A stretch of DNA of 9,983 bases from contig JAEZBW010000620.1 in the NCBI GenBank assembly GCA_023426765.1, positions 1 to 9,983 of the forward strand. Direction: 5' to 3'. Each line of letters starts with the position of its first letter. The first letter of the stretch is position 1. Source of the DNA: Bacillota bacterium (GTDB taxonomy: Bacteria; Bacillota; Clostridia; DSM-8532). This document shows, in pieces, positions 6,277-9,983 of this stretch. Made by a program: the position numbers and the translations under genes. The notes under the pieces are model-generated. The model made no database searches. It was not told the DNA's origin and was given only the letters and a program-made list of their open reading frames with translations.

Positions 6277-8296
6277 CGGCTTCCACCCCTTTCTCTTTCC
6301 TCACCCAGCCTCTGCTGATGAAGGGCTGTTTCTTAACCGCTTTCGGATTCAGAAAATCAGGTCTGTCCTCCTCTTTCCACAGGGGTGTTTTAAAAACCGT
6401 ATTCGTCCGTTTTCCCGTTGTTTTCGGTGCAAACGGAACGAGAAAAGGAACGCCGAAGGAATGCGCGTGAACCAGCAGTAGCAGGTGGATAAACAGACAC
6501 AGGGCAATGCCCAAAAGGCCCACCATACTCGCCAGTAAAAGGTATATAAAGCGAAGTGCACGGAAGGAATAGCCCAATGAAAAATCCGGTACGGCAAAGG
6601 AACCGATTCCTGTTACCGCTACGACAATGATCAGAATGGGGCTGACCAGATTGGCCGATACGGCAGCCTGGCCTAATATCAGTGCTCCGACAATGCCCAG
6701 TGTCGTCCCGATGGGGCCGGGAATTCGGATACCGGCTTCACGGATCAGCTCGAAGGAGATCTCCATCATGAGGATGCTGACGACGGTGGGAAAGGGCACT
6801 TTTTCCCGCGATGAAGCAATGGCCAGAAGCAAATCGGTGGGCAGCATTTCCTGGTGGAAGTTTGTTATGGCAAGATATAACGCCGGTAACAGCAACGTGA
6901 ACAGAATGCCCATAATCCGGATAAAACGCAGTAAAGTGGCATAAGGGTACCGAAGATAGTAATCCTCCGGCGAATGGATCAGGTTGAACAGGGTAATCGG
7001 TGCGATAATGACATAGGGGCTGCCATGAACAATAATCCCAACCCTGCCCTCACCAAGGTAAGATGCTACCCTGTCCGGGCGTTCGGTTAAAAGCATCTGA
7101 GGTGCCGGCAGAAAGGTGCTGTCCTCAAGCATTTGCTCCAGCTCTCCGGAATCCTGCAGGTAACCAACCTTTATGCTTTTCAGCCGTTTTCTCACCTCAT
7201 CCACCAGAGAGCTGTTTGCGATGTTCTTAATGTAAACCATGCTGCATGGGGTTTTACTTCTGGTTCCGACCAATACGTCCTCAACGATCAGATTTTCATC
7301 CTTCAGTGTCTTTCGCAGCAATGCGGTATTCATACGGTTGATCTCGTTGAAAGCTTCCTTCGGTCCCCGGATGTTCAGTTCGGAGGTGGGCTTTTCCACA
7401 GTGCGGTGCTCCCAACCCTTTACATCCGCTGCAAAGGCAACGGCCAGACTGTCGATGAAGATGGCAATGCCGCCGAAATTTACTTCATCCACAACCTCCT
7501 GATAGGTTTTACATTTACTGATTTGATTCTGAGGAATCAGATGATTGTAAATCACTTCCTCCACCGACTGGTCTTCGGTATCCATCGGCAGTACCGACAA
7601 TGTCATCAGCGGCTGTAAAATGGTTGAGTTCACCAGGGTACGGTCGATCATTCCGTCAAAGAAACATATGAATGCAGGATAGATTTTATCCTTCACCCGC
7701 ACGCGGAATTCACGTACCTTAAAATCACCGTTGATATCTGCGGTATAAATCTGTTTTATTTTCTGCAGGCAGGATTCCAGGGATGCGTGGATATCTCCCC
7801 TGTCCTTCGTATCATCGCCTTTTTCTTCTTTATCGCCAAGGTCTTTTACCGCCAGTGGTATGGGCTGCGTGATCCCTTTTTTCCCGGCTTTATTCTCTTT
7901 CTCTCTGGAACCGGGTTCCCCCCTGTCCGCTTCCTCCTCTTTGGCCTCGTTTGTTTTGTTCCTGTGTCGGTGCTCTGCTTTTAAATTTTCTTTCTTATCC
8001 ACTTCACCAGACCCAGAATTTTTTGGAAGATCCCGTTCCTTTTTCTTCCGGTTCTCCTGATCCGATTTTTGGTCATCATCTTCAGCCCCGGATTTCTCCT
8101 GTTCCTTATCCTGTTCATGGTTCTGATCCTTTTGCTTATTGCTGTCATCTTCATCCTCCCTATCCCGTTCCTTACCATGATCCTTTGCATCGTCTTTATC
8201 CCGTTTATCCTGGTGTTCTTCCAGGATAAACGGATCCTTTGGGGTTTCCGGATGAAAAAGTAAAATATTCCTTATCAGCGATTTGATATCCTTCAA
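6251..8296 (-). CDS. GerAA-family spore germination protein with long charged N-terminal extension
   Basis: The product is 681 residues, against 482 for Bacillus subtilis GerAA. Residues 1-25 form a short conserved-looking head. Residues about 26-166 are almost entirely D, E, K, R, Q, N and S and should be disordered. The soluble GerA domain follows from about 170, with YPAFICFFDGMIDR (206-219), the RGPKEAFNE and NTALLRKTLK motifs (310-332) and ERPDRV with LGEGRVGIIVHGSP (405-427). The membrane part (about 455-610) contains REAGIRIPGPIGTTLG and the QAAVSANLVSP stretch, and the tail has HSFGVPFLVPFAP and DRPDF. It is the oligomer-forming A subunit of a germinant receptor in the spore inner membrane. 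The start is TTG at 8296, fixed by a strong GGGAGGT 8 nt upstream. It is the first gene of the A-B-C operon, and its end overlaps the permease gene. I could not find a convincing sigma-G promoter. Confidence 0.93.
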   Translation of the reverse strand: MKDIKSLIRNILLFHPETPKDPFILEEHQDKRDKDDAKDHGKERDREDEDDSNKQKDQNHEQDKEQEKSGAEDDDQKSDQENRKKKERDLPKNSGSGEVDKKENLKAEHRHRNKTNEAKEEEADRGEPGSREKENKAGKKGITQPIPLAVKDLGDKEEKGDDTKDRGDIHASLESCLQKIKQIYTADINGDFKVREFRVRVKDKIYPAFICFFDGMIDRTLVNSTILQPLMTLSVLPMDTEDQSVEEVIYNHLIPQNQISKCKTYQEVVDEVNFGGIAIFIDSLAVAFAADVKGWEHRTVEKPTSELNIRGPKEAFNEINRMNTALLRKTLKDENLIVEDVLVGTRSKTPCSMVYIKNIANSSLVDEVRKRLKSIKVGYLQDSGELEQMLEDSTFLPAPQMLLTERPDRVASYLGEGRVGIIVHGSPYVIIAPITLFNLIHSPEDYYLRYPYATLLRFIRIMGILFTLLLPALYLAITNFHQEMLPTDLLLAIASSREKVPFPTVVSILMMEISFELIREAGIRIPGPIGTTLGIVGALILGQAAVSANLVSPILIIVVAVTGIGSFAVPDFSLGYSFRALRFIYLLLASMVGLLGIALCLFIHLLLLVHAHSFGVPFLVPFAPKTTGKRTNTVFKTPLWKEEDRPDFLNPKAVKKQPFISRGWVRKEKGVEADEPENKNR

Positions 8297-8304
8297 GAAA
8301 ATTT

Positions 8305-8311
8305 ACCTCCC
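8305..8311 (-). promoter_or_regulatory. Ribosome binding site deciding a TTG start
   Basis: On the minus strand GGGAGGT lies exactly 8 nt before a TTG codon at 8296 that opens the GerAA frame. No upstream in-frame ATG is as well placed, so this site decides the start. A strong site may compensate for the weaker initiator codon. Confidence 0.75.
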
Positions 8312-8320
8312 GGCGCTTAA

Positions 8321-8339
8321 ACAGAACAAAACGTTCTGT
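8321..8339. promoter_or_regulatory. Perfect inverted repeat in the leader of the ger operon
   Basis: ACAGAAC (8321-8327), AAAAC, then GTTCTGT (8333-8339) is a 7-bp perfect dyad lying 9 nt upstream of the GerAA ribosome binding site. It could be an operator or a small hairpin in the leader mRNA. There is no following T-run, so it is not a classical terminator. The arms resemble a LexA box, but the spacing is 5 rather than 4. Confidence 0.4.
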
Positions 8340-8539
8340 CCCGTAACAATCTTTACCATAGTTTTAACCATGCGCCTGAAGGTTATGCAGACCGCACCTC
8401 ACGATACGTTGTTCAGTGCTTTGATACTATCAAGATGGTCTCAGAAAATGTTGTTTCAGGGTAAGAAAATGAAAGGGCTTTATGACAAGCTGCAGTAACC
8501 ACCGTCGGTGGCATTATGAGAGCTGATGAACCTCGGTGA

Positions 8540-9570
8540 CTAATGACTTAAGCTTTCGATGAGAGCGGCGGGGTTTACAATTTTACCGGTGGTTTTTGTG
8601 ACTCCTGAGCCCTCGGCAAAAGGTACTCCGGTGTCCAGTGCTGCCTTCCAGAATATTTCGGGGGTTATATCCGGTTTTATCTGGCATGCCAGTGCATACA
8701 GTCCTGCTGCATAAGGAACCGACCAGCTCATGCCTCCTGTTCTGTAGAACACATAATCATTTTCACCCGTAGGGCTTGCGGTACATCTTGAATCCATCGG
8801 AACCAGCAGTCCGACATCATTCATCCTGTAGTTCCTCCAAAAAATACCTTTGCTGTAGGAGGCTGTGTCATCGGGATCGTCCATCGGCTCACGGCCAAGG
8901 CCCATATAAGGTTCACTGCCGACGGATGCCGTATAAATTCCGTCCTTTTTTGCGGCCTCTATGGATTTAAGAACCGTTTCATAACCCTTCAGTTTGCTTG
9001 TAATCTCCAATGAAATTGAAATAACCCTGATTTCTGATCCTTGGGCAGCATTTTATTCACTTCGACAATGCGATCAATGGATTCTGCGAACCACGTCAGA
9101 TCCATAACGTCATTGTTCTCATGAGATTCTGCGATATAATAGAGATCGGCTTCGGGTGCCACGCCAACTGACTTTCCCACAGCGATGGATGCCACTGCAG
9201 GGCCGTGCATGGCAGCCGGGCCAATCCGGTTATGGATTTCTTCATACATCTTCAGTTGATCCTTATATTCAACATGGTCAACAAGAAGCGTTTGATCAAT
9301 AATCGCCACCCCTACTCCCTTGCCGGTAATTCCCGATGCATGAAGCTGCCTTAAGCCCAGGCCCGGGTTTTTCCCTATCTCCATCAGCTTATCCGGATCA
9401 AACCCATCCGAAAGCTTTTCGGGCCATATCGTTTTACTGTCGAAATCGGCGTAGAGTAAATCATCCAGCCTGCCATCAAGGTCAAGACCGGACACATCGG
9501 TACTGCGCAAATCCACCTGCCACATTTGGAATTTATCCGGATTGTAATCGGGAAGCTCCTTCAAATACAT
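8540..9570 (-). pseudogene. S8 (subtilisin-like) serine peptidase gene interrupted by a frameshift
   Basis: Two overlapping minus-strand frames (9570-8989 and about 9010-8540) together give one peptidase of about 343 residues if one A is restored at 9031-9033. The first frame reads KMLPKDQK and then leaves the family pattern. The next frame supplies IRVISISL, the expected strand of the subtilisin core. Catalytic residues are visible: Asp92 in GVAIIDQ, His122 in MHGPAVAS and Ser282 in GGMSWSVPYAAGL. The usual AAGN oxyanion motif is replaced by TASVGSE, so that Asn is absent or displaced. No signal peptide or clear propeptide is seen, which suggests a cytoplasmic protein. The start is poor: the ATG at 9570 has no Shine-Dalgarno sequence. 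A one-base sequencing or assembly error is the main alternative to a true pseudogene. It is on the same strand as the ger operon but 243 bp away. Confidence 0.8.
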
Positions 9571-9593
9571 CGAACAAATGTTTTGATAAGATA

Positions 9594-9622
9594 TTGTTCC
9601 ATGAAATAATATGTTATATAAT
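9594..9622 (+). promoter_or_regulatory. Putative sigma-A promoter of the QueG-like gene
   Basis: TTGTTC (9594-9599), a 17-nt spacer and TATAAT (9617-9622) form a good housekeeping promoter. Transcription would begin near 9629, giving a leader of nearly 90 nt before the ATG at 9718. I see no recognisable riboswitch in that leader. On the opposite strand TTGTCT (9637-9632) and CATATT (9613-9608), 18 nt apart, are a weak candidate for the divergent peptidase gene. Confidence 0.6.
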
Positions 9623-9717
9623 GGATGCGCGAGACAAAATCAGGTTAGATAAGGGTTTTATAGTATTTATTTTTACAGAAAGTGATTACACGAAAGATAT
9701 TAGTGAAAGGAGCCGAC

Positions 9718-9983
9718 ATGGAGTTAAATGAAAAATGGGAGCAATACCTGAAAGACAACGGTGCGGATTTTGTTTACTTTGTTGATGTTTCAAAGTTACC
9801 GGCGGATATTATCGAAGGATACACTTGTGCCGTTCTCTTTGGCAAAACACTATCGAGGGAGTTTATCAGCACCCTCAGAGCCGGTCAGGAACCAAAACGG
9901 AAAGAGGCTATTAACACCGAACGCAAGATGGATACTCTTGCTGATAAACTCGCTGATCGTTTAGAAACAGAGGGGTATAAAAG
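9718..9983 (+). CDS. QueG-like (epoxyqueuosine reductase-related) iron-sulfur protein, N-terminal part
   Basis: From the ATG at 9718 the frame is open to the right edge, giving 88 residues. AAAGGAG lies 5 nt upstream, so the start is well supported. The visible part begins MELNEKWEQYLKDNGADFVYF and contains YTCAVLFGKTLSREF (about 35-49) and NTERKMDTLADKLADRLETEGY (66-87). This matches the N-terminal cofactor-binding region of QueG-related proteins, where a small domain is followed by a double 4Fe-4S cluster domain. The cluster cysteines would lie beyond the window, so the family call rests on the N-terminus alone. Many clostridial members of this group are not true queuosine enzymes, so the substrate is left open. 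It is transcribed divergently from the S8 peptidase gene. Confidence 0.72.
   Translation, partial: MELNEKWEQYLKDNGADFVYFVDVSKLPADIIEGYTCAVLFGKTLSREFISTLRAGQEPKRKEAINTERKMDTLADKLADRLETEGYK

Larger units (their letters stand above)
8297..8539. other. Intergenic region between the S8 peptidase gene and the ger operon
   Basis: I see no supported gene in these 243 bp. They hold three perfect dyads: CCACCG-T-CGGTGG (8499-8511), TTGATA-C-TATCAA (8421-8433) and the 19-nt repeat at 8321-8339. None is followed by a T-run, so termination of the peptidase transcript is not evident. On the plus strand a 42-codon open frame (8370-8498) begins MRLKVMQ and ends YDKLQ. It lacks a ribosome binding site and might be a gene remnant. 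No clear sigma-G type -35/-10 pair for the ger operon was found. GCATAA at 8382-8387 (minus strand) lacks a correctly spaced -10. Confidence 0.4.

Noticed and set aside
7133..8263. Plus-strand open frames rich in Phe, Leu and Pro opposite the GerAA gene
   Set aside because: They are antisense products of the Lys/Glu/Asp-rich codons of the GerAA extension and domain, and have no initiation signals.
8321..8339. LexA/DinR (SOS) box
   Set aside because: GAAC and GTTC arms are present but separated by 5 nt, while the Firmicute box requires 4.
8499..8511. Rho-independent terminator for the S8 peptidase gene
   Set aside because: The dyad has a one-base centre that cannot form a normal loop and no following T-run on either strand.
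9629..9717. preQ1 riboswitch in the leader of the QueG-like gene
   Set aside because: The leader lacks the conserved C-rich and A-rich pseudoknot elements expected of preQ1 aptamers.

Overview
The window looks like a stretch of chromosome from an endospore-forming, Gram-positive (Clostridia-type) bacterium of moderate GC content. The evidence is a complete three-gene GerA-type germinant receptor operon, lipobox lipoproteins, strong AAGGAGG-like ribosome binding sites, a TTG start, and sigma-A-like TTGaaa/TATAAT promoters. I cannot name the species.

Layout, left to right. (1) Positions 1-1810, minus strand: the N-terminal 603 codons of a large lipoprotein, probably a beta-propeller followed by a stalk-like domain, running off the left edge. 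(2) Positions 1811-2049: a divergent intergenic region with a promoter facing each way. The rightward promoter is near consensus and is overlapped by an inverted repeat that could be an operator. (3) Positions 2050-3531, plus strand: an L-fucose/L-arabinose isomerase-family protein. (4) Positions 3546-3755, minus strand: a tiny two-helix membrane protein, tail to tail with the isomerase. Its 5' end runs into a cluster of REP-like hairpin repeats (3741-3818). (5) Positions 3854-8296, minus strand: a spore germination operon transcribed A, B, C. It encodes a GerAA-type subunit with a very long charged N-terminal extension and a TTG start, a GerAB-type permease and a Ger(x)C lipoprotein. The reading frames overlap by 26 and 4 nt, so translation is probably coupled. 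(6) Positions 8297-8539: a leader/intergenic region with three perfect dyads and no convincing gene. (7) Positions 8540-9570, minus strand: an S8 (subtilisin-like) serine peptidase gene split by a one-base frameshift. (8) Positions 9718-9983, plus strand: the start of a QueG-like iron-sulfur protein with its own promoter, running off the right edge.

The three Ger proteins would form one receptor in the inner spore membrane. GerAB binds the germinant, GerAA is the oligomeric scaffold and GerAC is the outer-leaflet lipoprotein. The other genes show no obvious pathway link to it. The S8 peptidase lies upstream on the same strand, but it has a broken frame and a 243-bp gap, so any role in germination is speculative. 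I see no convincing wholly new system. The most unusual items are the GerAA extension, the frameshifted peptidase with no Asn at the expected oxyanion position, the REP-like hairpins at a gene start, and the propeller-plus-stalk lipoprotein.
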